Assembly (NCBI GenBank): GCA_017453605.1
Contig: JAFTEP010000011.1
Span: 1-8,509, forward strand
DNA: 8,509 nt
DNA from: Clostridia bacterium
Lineage (GTDB): Bacteria; Bacillota; Clostridia; Oscillospirales; SIG627
Reading direction: 5' to 3'
In this document: positions 1 to 5,919 of the stretch, in pieces
Numbering within the stretch: position 1 is the stretch's first letter
How the letters are laid out: each line of letters opens with the position of its first letter
Translations under genes and position numbers: made by a program
The notes under the pieces: model-generated
What the model was told of the DNA's origin: nothing
The model's database searches: none
The model's input: the letters and a program-made list of their open reading frames with translations, nothing else

Positions 1-60
1 AGGCCTTCCCCCTTGGGGGAAGGTGTCTGCGGAGCAGACGGATGAGGGGTCCCCGAAGCA
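1..60. repeat. Interspersed palindromic repeat, two adjacent hairpins
   Basis: Two hairpins lie back to back. The first has a perfect 9-bp stem (CCTTCCCCC at 4-12, GGGGGAAGG at 15-23) with a TT loop. The second has a 6-bp stem (GTCTGC at 25-30, GCAGAC at 34-39) with a GGA loop. They are followed by GGATGAGGGG. This layout resembles intergenic palindromic repeats I associate with Clostridia genomes, but the assignment is from memory. No T-tract follows either stem on either strand, so a terminator role is not supported. The element starts at the window edge and may be cut off. Confidence 0.55.
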
Positions 61-125
61 AAAACCACTCCGTCACCCCCGTCTGAGCCAAAGCGAAGAC
101 GAAAACCCGACGCCGCAAGATGCAA

Positions 126-168
126 CAACTCCGCACTCCGAACTTTCATCAACTCCGCACTCCGAACT
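126..168. repeat. Two-copy direct repeat, 19-bp unit
   Basis: A 19-bp unit beginning CAACTCCGCACTCCG occurs at 126-144 and again, identical, at 150-168, giving a 24-bp period. Each unit also contains a smaller ACTCCG duplication. It lies in the gene-free stretch upstream of trmB. No function is apparent. A short reading frame across it (23-229) looks spurious. Confidence 0.7.
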
Positions 169-187
169 ATCCCACAATTCACGGGGT

Positions 188-206
188 CAAAGGGCGGAGC
201 CCTTTG
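188..206. repeat. GC-rich hairpin with GGA loop
   Basis: A perfect 8-bp stem (CAAAGGGC at 188-195, GCCCTTTG at 199-206) encloses the triplet GGA. It is the reverse-complement form of the hairpins at the right edge (8413-8494), which have TCC or TCT in the loop. It lies about 45 bp before the trmB start. There is no T-tract, so it is more likely a repeat-family member than a terminator. Confidence 0.6.
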
Positions 207-250
207 AACGCCGAAAGCAACATTATTAAGGAATTAAGGAGCAGTCCGAT

Positions 251-925
251 ATGAGAATGAGAAAGAAAAAACACCTCGACGACCGGCTTGAAGCCTGCAG
301 CTCGCTTCTGACGGAAGCGGGAGAGGAAAAGCAGGGCAAATGGAGCGATTTTTTCGCCTCGCGCCGTTCGGACGGCAGGGGCGATCTTCCGGTGCGCGCT
401 GAGATCGGCTGCGGCAAGGGCGCGTTCGCCGTCGGGATGGCGCAAAAATACCCGGACGTGAACTTCGTCGCGGTCGAAAGAGTGCCGGACGTCATAATGC
501 TCGCGACCGAAAAGGCGAAGGCCTCGGGAGTCGAAAACCTGATCTTCATCCTCGGCGACGCCTCGGGCGTGACCGGAAGCTTCGGCGACGGCGAGATCGA
601 AAAAGTCTATTTAAACTTCTCGGACCCCTGGCCGAAAAAGCGCCATGCGAAAAGGCGCCTGACCGCCCCGCCGTTTCTTGCTCTGTACGAAAGGATATTA
701 AAGCCCGGGGGAGAACTCGTGATGAAGACCGACAACGACGGTCTGTTTGATTTTTCCCTCGAACAGCTCGATCTATGCGGCTGGCGGCTTATTGGATCGG
801 AGCGCGACCTCCACGCGAAGGCGCAGAGAGAGGACGACGTGATGACCGAATACGAATCTAACTTCGTCTCTCAGGGAAAAAACATCAACAGGCTCGTCGC
901 CGTCCCTCCGGAGAAGACAGAATGA
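251..925 (+). CDS. trmB: tRNA (guanine-N7-)-methyltransferase TrmB
   Basis: This cytoplasmic SAM-dependent methyltransferase makes 7-methylguanosine at position 46 in the variable loop of tRNAs. The 224-residue protein is full length for the family. The SAM-binding motif EIGCGKG is at residues 51-57, the family signature NFSDPWPKKRHAKRR at 122-136, KTDN at 159-162, and the late TEYE motif at 199-202. The Lys/Arg-rich N-terminus (residues 2-7) fits RNA binding. The ATG at 251 was chosen because AAGGAG (236-241) lies 9 nt upstream; the in-frame ATG at 257 is too far from it. The stop overlaps the next gene's start as ATGA, indicating translational coupling with the pseudouridine synthase, a sensible RNA-modification pair. 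I see no clear promoter in 1-250, so the unit may be transcribed from outside the window. Confidence 0.97.
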   Translation: MRMRKKKHLDDRLEACSSLLTEAGEEKQGKWSDFFASRRSDGRGDLPVRAEIGCGKGAFAVGMAQKYPDVNFVAVERVPDVIMLATEKAKASGVENLIFILGDASGVTGSFGDGEIEKVYLNFSDPWPKKRHAKRRLTAPPFLALYERILKPGGELVMKTDNDGLFDFSLEQLDLCGWRLIGSERDLHAKAQREDDVMTEYESNFVSQGKNINRLVAVPPEKTE

Positions 926-1911
926 AGGTTTACGTAATAAACCCGAACGACGCCGGACAGAGGCTCGACAAATTCATTTTCAAGGTCACCGAAGGCCTGC
1001 CCGCCTCGCTTTTGTATAAAGGGATAAGAAAGAACGCCGTCAAGTTAAATTCGCGCCGCGCTCGCCCCGAGACCGTCCTCAAAGAGGGCGACGAGGTGAA
1101 GCTGTGGTTCGCGGACGAGTTTTTCGGCGAAAAAGCGCCGATCGACGCCGTCAAAGAGAAGCCGGACGTCGTCTTCGAGGACGAAAACATATTGATCGTA
1201 TGCAAGAGGCCGGGGATGAGCTGTCATCCCGACGAAAAGCAGAAAAACGGCACTCTGACCGACGTCATCAGAGCGTATCTTTTCGAAAAGGGAGAGTTCG
1301 ATCCCGAAAACGAGAACTCGTTTTCTCCCGCGCTCTGCAACCGCATCGACCGCAACACCGGGGGACTGGTGATCTGCGCCAAACGCGCCGAAGCGCTGAG
1401 AGAGACCGACGCGGCGATAAGGGACAGGCTTTTCGAGAAGACCTATCTCGCGCTCGCGCACGGAAAAACTCACGAATCGGGAAAGCTTGTAAACTACCTG
1501 AAAAAAGACAGCGAAAAAAACACCGTCAGCGTTTTCGACGCCCCGACGAAGGGCGCGCTGACGGCGATATGCGAATATGAGCTTGTCGAATATTTCAAGT
1601 CGCCCGACGTCTCTCTCGTGAAGGTCAGGCTTTTGACCGGGCGCACGCACCAGATCCGCGCGCAGTTTTCACACGCGGGCCATCCGCTGGTCGGCGACGG
1701 GAAATACGCCCGCACGGGAGGAAAAAACCAGCTCGGCTTCAGTCATCAGGCGCTCTGGTCGCACACTTTGACCCTGCACTATCCGCCCGAAAGCCCGCTT
1801 TATTACCTCGACGGAAAGAGTTTTTCCGCCCCCGTGCCGGAGAGCCTTTCTCCTCAGCGTCTTCGCCTGCTGTCGGACGACATGACGATCAAAAGCATAC
1901 GCAAAAGCTGA
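922..1911 (+). CDS. RluA-family RNA pseudouridine synthase
   Basis: The enzyme isomerises uridine to pseudouridine in rRNA or tRNA. The exact target (RluC/RluD/TruC-like) cannot be told from sequence alone. The 329-residue protein has an N-terminal S4-like RNA-binding region (about residues 12-62, starting QRLDKFIF) and a catalytic domain (about 83-290). The catalytic motif reads NRIDRNTGG at 140-148, with Asp143 as the expected nucleophile. This differs from the usual HRLDxxTSG at the first, third and eighth positions but keeps the Arg and Asp. RLLTGRTHQIRAQFSHAGHPLVGD (236-259) is the conserved C-terminal core motif. The start overlaps the trmB stop (ATGA). The last 58 bp overlap the 3' end of the convergent zinc peptidase gene, and no terminator is visible at the stop. 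Confidence 0.95.
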   Translation: MKVYVINPNDAGQRLDKFIFKVTEGLPASLLYKGIRKNAVKLNSRRARPETVLKEGDEVKLWFADEFFGEKAPIDAVKEKPDVVFEDENILIVCKRPGMSCHPDEKQKNGTLTDVIRAYLFEKGEFDPENENSFSPALCNRIDRNTGGLVICAKRAEALRETDAAIRDRLFEKTYLALAHGKTHESGKLVNYLKKDSEKNTVSVFDAPTKGALTAICEYELVEYFKSPDVSLVKVRLLTGRTHQIRAQFSHAGHPLVGDGKYARTGGKNQLGFSHQALWSHTLTLHYPPESPLYYLDGKSFSAPVPESLSPQRLRLLSDDMTIKSIRKS

Positions 1912-2567
1912 ACGACGCTCGTCGCGAGTGCCGCGACGTAGGTCATCGCCGCCGCTCTGAGCACCTTTTTGGAGCCGGAAAGCGACTCGCTGTCGACTAT
2001 CCCCTCGCTCTGCAGACAGACAAGAGCCCGGGACGAGGCGTCGAACTCCGCGAAGAGGGTCAGAAGCTGGAACAGGGCCGCCGCGGCGTAGCCGATGAGC
2101 CCGATATACGCGATCACGATCAGCTTCTCGGCGTAGGCCGAAAGCAGGATGCCGCCGATAACAAGATACGGCGCGAAGCGCGAGGTAAAGTTCGCGACGG
2201 GGAGGATGGCGCTTCTGAGCTTCATCGGGGCGTATTCCTCGGCGTGCTGGATCGCGTGGCCCGCCTCGTGCGCCGCCACTCCGACCGCGGCGCTGGAAGC
2301 GGCGCCGTAGACCGAGTCCGACAGATAGACGGTGTTCGTCCGGGGATCGAAGTGATCCGTCAGCTCGCCCGAGGTCTGAGATACCGCGACGCCGTAAAGC
2401 CCCTTTGAATCGAGAACGGCTCGCGCCGCCGCGGCGCCGGTGAATCCGCGCAGCGACGGTATTTTTGAATATTTTTTGAAGACCGACTTCACCCTGAAGC
2501 TCGCGACGAGCGACAGTATGACAAGCAGGATAAGAGCGCCGTAAAGAACGATCTCAAGGTTGCCCAT
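1854..2567 (-). CDS. YugP-like membrane zinc metallopeptidase
   Basis: This 237-residue integral membrane protein belongs to the neutral zinc metallopeptidase family of Bacillus YugP; its substrate is unknown. An N-terminal membrane segment (about residues 4-23) is followed by a soluble region with the HExxH zinc site AHEAGHAIQH (His100, Glu101, His104). Hydrophobic segments follow at about 130-170 and 205-229. The EFDASSRA motif near 174-181 matches the region expected to supply the third ligand. The ATG at 2567 is preferred over the in-frame GTG at 2576. The AGGTG Shine-Dalgarno overlaps that GTG, and the promoter predicts a transcript starting near 2580, leaving only a few bases before the GTG. 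The C-terminal 19 codons overlap the rluA-family gene on the other strand. Confidence 0.92.
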   Translation of the reverse strand: MGNLEIVLYGALILLVILSLVASFRVKSVFKKYSKIPSLRGFTGAAAARAVLDSKGLYGVAVSQTSGELTDHFDPRTNTVYLSDSVYGAASSAAVGVAAHEAGHAIQHAEEYAPMKLRSAILPVANFTSRFAPYLVIGGILLSAYAEKLIVIAYIGLIGYAAAALFQLLTLFAEFDASSRALVCLQSEGIVDSESLSGSKKVLRAAAMTYVAALATSVVQLLRMLLIVMSSDSRRRR

Positions 2568-2585
2568 TCTTTTCACCTCGCGAAT

Positions 2586-2614
2586 ATTTTACCCCAAAAC
2601 ACAAAACCGGTCAA
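2586..2614 (-). promoter_or_regulatory. Sigma-A-type promoter of the zinc peptidase
   Basis: Read on the - strand, TTGACC (2609-2614) and TAAAAT (2586-2591) are separated by exactly 17 bp. The predicted start near 2580 gives a very short leader of about 12 nt that begins almost at the Shine-Dalgarno sequence. It is divergent from the fic promoter and separated from it by the terminator at 2652-2685. Confidence 0.7.
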
Positions 2615-2651
2615 GTACAATTCATTAACAAACCGTAAAACCGAACACTCC

Positions 2652-2685
2652 GCCGGAACGCTTTTTGCGCGTTCCGGCCTTTTTT
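2652..2685 (+). terminator. Rho-independent terminator, + strand
   Basis: A perfect 10-bp stem (GCCGGAACGC at 2652-2661, GCGTTCCGGC at 2669-2678) with a 7-nt loop is followed by C and six T residues (2680-2685). The - strand has no T-tract after the stem, so it works for + strand transcripts. The nearest + strand genes upstream are trmB and the pseudouridine synthase, whose coding ends at 1911. It therefore either ends a transcript running antisense through the whole peptidase gene or insulates fic. Its T-tract merges with the first fic inverted repeat. Confidence 0.85.
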
Positions 2686-2718
2686 CTGCATATAATTTTA
2701 TAAACTATATGCAGAAAA
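2682..2718. promoter_or_regulatory. Inverted repeat 1, putative Fic operator
   Basis: A perfect 13-bp inverted repeat: TTTTCTGCATATA at 2682-2694 and its complement at 2706-2718, with an 11-nt AT-rich spacer. The same half-site recurs in a second inverted repeat centred 54-55 bp downstream, across the fic promoter. There is no T-run after the right arm and the stem is AT-rich, so a protein-binding site fits better than a terminator. The likely binder is the downstream Fic protein, which has a C-terminal winged-helix-like domain; that link is inference. Confidence 0.7.
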
Positions 2719-2731
2719 TCCTTTTGAAAAC

Positions 2732-2760
2732 TTGATTATCTGCATATTTTGCGGTATAAT
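2732..2760 (+). promoter_or_regulatory. Sigma-A-type promoter of fic
   Basis: TTGATT (2732-2737) and a perfect TATAAT (2755-2760) are separated by 17 bp. The -10 box occupies the spacer of inverted repeat 2, and the left arm of that repeat begins within the end of the -35 box. Transcription is expected to start near 2767, inside the right arm, so a protein bound to the repeat would block RNA polymerase. Confidence 0.75.
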
Positions 2761-2773
2761 AATATGCAGAAAA
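2736..2773. promoter_or_regulatory. Inverted repeat 2, putative Fic operator over the -10
   Basis: TTATCTGCATATT (2736-2748) faces the complement of TTTTCTGCATATT (2761-2773) across a 12-nt spacer that ends with the TATAAT box. The arms match each other at 12 of 13 positions, and the arms of inverted repeat 1 differ only at the last base and at one inner base. The shared half-site core is TCTGCATAT, present four times. Its position over the -10 and the start site suggests repression. Confidence 0.72.
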
Positions 2774-2793
2774 CAAAGGCGGGTATAACGGAT

Positions 2794-3843
2794 ATGAGAA
2801 AATTTGATTATTCTTTCCTTGACACCGGGCTTCTGCCCGCGAATTTAATAGGCATCACGGGAAATATTTACTCCCTGCGCACGGCGGCGCAGATGAGAAA
2901 AAAAAATCACGCGAAAATATTCACCGAACTCGAATACTCCGCTAAGATCAGCTCCGTAAAGAGCTCGAACGCCATCGAGGGCATCGTGACGGGCGACGGC
3001 AGGATCGAGGCCATCGTCGGCAAAAAAAGCGCTCCGCTGAACCGGAACGAAGCGGAGATCGCCGGGTACAGAGACGCGCTGGAGCTGATACACACCCGGC
3101 ACGAAAACCTCGCTTTCCGCGAGAGAGATATACTTCTGATCCACGAGATCATTATGACTCCGTGCGGGGACGAGCTTGCCGGAAAATACAAAAAAAATGA
3201 CAACGTGATTGTCGAGACCGCTCCCGACGGGACCAGACACGTCCGTTTCCGGCCCGTTCCGGCGGCAGAAACGAAAGCCGCCATGGAACAGCTTGAACTC
3301 GCGTATCTCGAAGCTTGCTCCGATCCGAACGTCGATCAGCTCCTGCTGATCCCGTGCGTCATTCTCGACTTTCGGTGCATCCACCCGTTCAGAGACGGAA
3401 ACGGGAGGGTGTCAAGGCTTCTTTCGCTTCTTTTGCTCTATAGGAACGGTTTCGACGCGGGAAAATACGTTTCCTTTGAAGAACAGATAAACAAATACAA
3501 GGATCTTTACTACGAGGCGCTTCAAAAGTCTTCGGCGGGTTGGGAAACGAACAGAAACGACTATATCCCGTTCGTGAAAAACTTTCTTTCTACTCTCTAT
3601 ATGTGCTATAAGGAGCTCGACAAGCGCTTCGCCGTTTCGGAGGGAAAGCGCATCTCAAAGACGTCGCGGGTCGAAGCGGCGGTCCTGGGAAGCCTGACGC
3701 CGCTCTCAAAAGCCGAGATCTGCGCGATCCATCCCGATATAAGCCCGACGACCGTCGAAGCGGTCCTCGGCAGGATGGTCAAAGACGGACTGATAAAGAA
3801 GATCGGAAATTCAAAAGGCTCGCGGTATATCAAAAACGGCTGA
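2794..3843 (+). CDS. Fic-family AMP transferase-like protein with C-terminal winged helix
   Basis: Fic enzymes usually transfer AMP from ATP onto a protein hydroxyl group; the target here is unknown. The 349-residue protein has a Fic N-terminal region (about residues 1-80), a Fic core, and a C-terminal winged-helix-like segment (about 289-349). The active-site loop HPFRDGNGR is complete at 197-205 with catalytic His197. An inhibitory motif of the S-x3-E-G type is seen at 58-63 (Ser58, Glu62, Gly63), N-terminal to the core, so this looks like a self-inhibited class II Fic. The ATG at 2794 is chosen because the promoter predicts a start near 2767, which excludes the in-frame TTG at 2749 and probably the ATG at 2764. 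A weak GGCGGG lies about 10 nt upstream. No antitoxin-like partner gene is adjacent. Autoregulation through the two upstream inverted repeats is inferred. Confidence 0.94.
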   Translation: MRKFDYSFLDTGLLPANLIGITGNIYSLRTAAQMRKKNHAKIFTELEYSAKISSVKSSNAIEGIVTGDGRIEAIVGKKSAPLNRNEAEIAGYRDALELIHTRHENLAFRERDILLIHEIIMTPCGDELAGKYKKNDNVIVETAPDGTRHVRFRPVPAAETKAAMEQLELAYLEACSDPNVDQLLLIPCVILDFRCIHPFRDGNGRVSRLLSLLLLYRNGFDAGKYVSFEEQINKYKDLYYEALQKSSAGWETNRNDYIPFVKNFLSTLYMCYKELDKRFAVSEGKRISKTSRVEAAVLGSLTPLSKAEICAIHPDISPTTVEAVLGRMVKDGLIKKIGNSKGSRYIKNG

Positions 3844-3861
3844 CGGGAGCACTTAAGGATT

Positions 3862-4932
3862 TCATATCATATCCGTTCCGGCGACGTCGCTGATGAAGCA
3901 GGGGGAGTAGCCCTTTTCTGTCGACCAGCGGATCGCGGCGAGAACGCGCTCCTTCTGGTCGGGAAGATAGTATTTCGTCTTCTTGGAAAAATACTGTTCG
4001 TGAGTGACAAAGTTCATAGTCCCCGTGCCCTCGGGGCAGGTCTCGCACATCCTGTCAAGAAGCGAGGGGATCTCATCGGGCTTGTGCTGATCGAGGACCA
4101 GCTTGTCGCGCGAGAAGATTATCCTTTCGTCGCGGTCGATCCAGAAGTCGCGCGTCGCGAGATGGGAAGTCTGTTCGCGGTCGAAGTAGTAGGCGACGGC
4201 GGGATCGCCGATTTTGTCGAAGATGAAATATCCGATCTGGATATCGCTCCCGCAGTCTCTGAGCGCGCGCGAACCGGGGCGCGTGGTCTCGGCGAAGTGC
4301 AGTCCGTTCGCGGCGGTGCGCCACACGCGGTCGCCGGCGAAGCGGACGATCTGGTTGTTGACGAGGTGGAAGTCCGAATACATCTCGTCGTAGGGCGCAA
4401 ATCTGTATATGCGGTCGGGCTTGTCGGCCCTCGCGTGGAAGGTGAGCCTCATCCAGGAGTGCGCCGCGTCGAACTCTTTTCTGTAATCCGACGGGAAGCT
4501 TCTGAGATCGAAGCCGTCTTCGTCCGTGTAGTATATATTGAAATGCGTCTTCGTGCCGTAGACGGCGTTCAGCTCCCGGAAGAAGCCGAAAAACGGATGG
4601 TCGAAGATCGAAGCCGGGCGGCTTTCGGCGATCTCCCTCAGGGAGATTATCACGTCGTCGAGCGCCAGGCGGTATTTCATCCACGCGTCGTCGAAACGGT
4701 AGACGGTGATCCGCTCGGTCTCGCCGCCGCAGCGCGCCTCGAGCGCGGTCTTTTTTTCTATCGGCACCTCGGCGGTGAAAAAGCCGTCCTCAAAGCGGCA
4801 GGGAACGCCGTTCACCGTGGGCGAAGAACCCTCGGGCGCCTCGATTTTCACTTTTATACAGAGAAGAGCGCCCTCTGTCCTGCCCTCGGAGCGGTTCAGC
4901 ACGTCGCCGTCGATCGGAAAAACAAATTTCAT
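3862..4932 (-). CDS. NodB-fold (polysaccharide deacetylase-like) protein with N-terminal beta domain
   Basis: This 356-residue protein resembles uncharacterised Clostridia proteins of the polysaccharide deacetylase-like superfamily; substrate and activity are unknown. Residues 1-80 look like a beta-rich Ig-like module (FPIDGDVLN at the start, PTVNG near 38-42, ITVYRF at 75-80). The following domain carries LALDD with Asp92 and Asp93 where NodB proteins keep catalytic and metal-binding aspartates, LTFHARADKPD at 163-173 with His166, a conserved-looking VNNQIVRFAG at 191-200, and VTHEQYF at 309-315. The second NodB motif (H-S/T-x-x-H) is not intact: only one His is seen. There is no signal peptide, so it is probably cytoplasmic. 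The ATG at 4932 has AGAGGTG just upstream; the in-frame GTG at 4941 lies inside that sequence. It converges on fic with an 18-nt gap and no visible terminator. Confidence 0.82.
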   Translation of the reverse strand: MKFVFPIDGDVLNRSEGRTEGALLCIKVKIEAPEGSSPTVNGVPCRFEDGFFTAEVPIEKKTALEARCGGETERITVYRFDDAWMKYRLALDDVIISLREIAESRPASIFDHPFFGFFRELNAVYGTKTHFNIYYTDEDGFDLRSFPSDYRKEFDAAHSWMRLTFHARADKPDRIYRFAPYDEMYSDFHLVNNQIVRFAGDRVWRTAANGLHFAETTRPGSRALRDCGSDIQIGYFIFDKIGDPAVAYYFDREQTSHLATRDFWIDRDERIIFSRDKLVLDQHKPDEIPSLLDRMCETCPEGTGTMNFVTHEQYFSKKTKYYLPDQKERVLAAIRWSTEKGYSPCFISDVAGTDMI

Positions 4933-4965
4933 CCCCGTCACCTCTTATATATCATTACCCCTGCA

Positions 4966-4994
4966 ATTATACTACTTTTTCTTTTCCGGCGCAA
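4966..4994 (-). promoter_or_regulatory. Promoter of the NodB-fold gene
   Basis: On the - strand a perfect TATAAT (4966-4971) lies 17 bp from a weak -35, TTGCGC (4989-4994). It sits downstream of the secG terminator, so the NodB-fold gene is probably transcribed separately from the ribosomal operon. Confidence 0.6.
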
Positions 4995-5038
4995 GAAAAG
5001 ATTAAAAAGTGTCCTCAGAGCGCTTTTTTTCAGCGGGC

Positions 5039-5070
5039 AAAAGGGGACCGCCGCAGAAACTGCGGCGGTC
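5039..5070 (-). terminator. Rho-independent terminator of the rpsF-ssb-rpsR-secG operon
   Basis: A perfect 11-bp stem (GACCGCCGCAG at 5046-5056, its complement at 5060-5070) with a 3-nt loop lies 20 bp beyond the secG stop. On the - strand it is followed by CCC and then TTTT (5039-5042). The T-tract is short but the stem is very GC-rich. Confidence 0.82.
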
Positions 5071-5090
5071 TCAAAGAAAGCGATATTCTT

Positions 5091-5561
5091 TTATTCGGCA
5101 GCCTCGGAAGTGACGGCGGCTTCAGCGGTGACAGCTTCGCCGGTCTCGACCTCGGAAGTAGTCGCTTCGCCGGACGTTGCCGGAGCTTCGGAGGTGACGG
5201 CTTCGCCGGTCTCGGGCTGAGTCTCGGCGGCGGTCAAAGCCTGTTCGGTGGTGACGGCCTCGGAAGTCGTGACAGCCGGAGTCTCGGTAGTGCCCGCCTG
5301 ATTATTGCCCGACGAGGGTTTGTCGGAGATGATGTAGACGAGCAGAACTATGAGCGCAAAGACGACCGAAAGGATCGCCGCGACCTTTGAGAGGACCGCG
5401 TCCTTGGATTTGCCTTTGGTCTTGCCGAAGAAGGTGTCCGCGCCGCCGGCGATGGTGCCGGACAGACCCTTCGACTTGCCCTGCTGCATGAGCACGACGA
5501 CGATGAGCACGACGCCGATGATGAGCAGGAGGATGCAGAGTATGAGCTCTAAAACTTGCAC
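5091..5561 (-). CDS. secG: Preprotein translocase subunit SecG with acidic repeat tail
   Basis: SecG is the small auxiliary subunit of the SecYEG protein-export channel. Residues 1-80 are a normal SecG: a first membrane helix (about 3-25), a loop with the typical QQGKSKGLSGTIAGGADTFFG segment (26-46), and a second helix (about 59-79). Residues 81-156 are unusual: a 76-residue tail rich in Thr, Ala, Ser and Glu, with 14 Glu and no Lys or Arg after Lys81. ETGEAVTSEA at 117-126 recurs as ETGEAVTAEA at 139-148, a 22-residue period. Family members are usually near 70-110 residues. As both SecG ends face outward in the known topology, the tail should sit on the wall side. Translation starts at GTG, with AAGGAAGGAG (5569-5578) 7 nt upstream. 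It lies 44 bp after rpsR, is likely cotranscribed, and has its own terminator. Confidence 0.93.
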   Translation of the reverse strand: MQVLELILCILLLIIGVVLIVVVLMQQGKSKGLSGTIAGGADTFFGKTKGKSKDAVLSKVAAILSVVFALIVLLVYIISDKPSSGNNQAGTTETPAVTTSEAVTTEQALTAAETQPETGEAVTSEAPATSGEATTSEVETGEAVTAEAAVTSEAAE

Positions 5562-5589
5562 TTTGTTTCTCCTTCCTTAATTATTCTCT

Positions 5590-5617
5590 GTCAGCGTCGG
5601 GACGATCAGTCGCTGAC
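5590..5617 (-). other. Small intergenic hairpin at the rpsR stop
   Basis: A 7-bp inverted repeat (GTCAGCG at 5590-5596, CGCTGAC at 5611-5617) with a 14-nt loop spans the rpsR stop codon. No T-tract follows on the - strand, so it is not a convincing terminator. It could be an RNA processing site or partial attenuator between rpsR and secG, or chance. Confidence 0.3.
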
Positions 5618-5884
5618 GTAGGGAAGGAGAGCGATCTGACGGGCGCGCTTGATGGCGATCGCCAGCTGTCTCTGATGCTTCGCGCAGGTGCCGGTCACTC
5701 TTCTGGGGAGGATCTTCGCGCGCTCGGAAATGAACTTTCTGAGCCTCATCGAATCTTTGTAGTCGATGTGTTCGATCTTCTCGGTGCAGAAGGCGCAGAC
5801 CTTTTTCTTGCGCTTGTTCTTGTAGAGCTTTGCCTTATCGACAACGACGGTTTCGGTTCTTTCCGTCTTTTCCGTCTTTTCCAT
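5606..5884 (-). CDS. rpsR: 30S ribosomal protein S18
   Basis: S18 binds the 30S platform together with S6. The 92-residue protein has a charged N-terminal extension (residues 1-28, many Glu, Lys and Thr) before the conserved core: KVCAFC at 28-33, YKDSMRLRKFISERAKILPRR at 42-62, TGTCAKHQRQLAIAIKRAR at 64-82. Cys30, Cys33, Cys67 and His70 form a CxxC...CxxH set, the pattern of the zinc-binding type of S18; metal binding is inferred. AAAGGAGA lies about 7 nt before the ATG. It follows ssb by 35 bp and precedes secG by 44 bp in the standard rpsF-ssb-rpsR order. Confidence 0.98.
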   Translation of the reverse strand: MEKTEKTERTETVVVDKAKLYKNKRKKKVCAFCTEKIEHIDYKDSMRLRKFISERAKILPRRVTGTCAKHQRQLAIAIKRARQIALLPYVSD

Positions 5885-5919
5885 GGTAATTCTCCTTTTT
5901 GATTTGAATTTTCAAAGGA

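Noticed and set aside
23..229. A 68-codon open frame at the left edge
   Set aside because: It runs through palindromic and direct repeats, gives a low-complexity Ser/Pro/His-rich product, and has no convincing ribosome binding site.
1045..1650. A 201-codon - strand open frame inside the pseudouridine synthase gene
   Set aside because: It is fully antisense to a gene with clear family motifs and has no start signal or recognisable product.
2682..2773. Inverted repeats as transposon ends or a CRISPR fragment
   Set aside because: There are only four half-sites, with AT-rich 11-17 nt gaps; no transposase, target duplication or spacer-sized unique segments are present, and the position on the promoter fits operators better.
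2794..3843. A Fic-type toxin-antitoxin pair
   Set aside because: No small partner gene is adjacent on either strand. The inhibitory motif is inside the protein itself, so a self-contained class II Fic is the better reading.
4000..5220. A 406-codon open frame on the + strand
   Set aside because: It lies antisense to the NodB-fold gene and the end of secG. Its product is Val/Arg/Ala/Glu-rich with no recognisable motif, while the - strand genes have family motifs, Shine-Dalgarno sequences and promoters. Long antisense frames are expected in GC-rich codon patterns.
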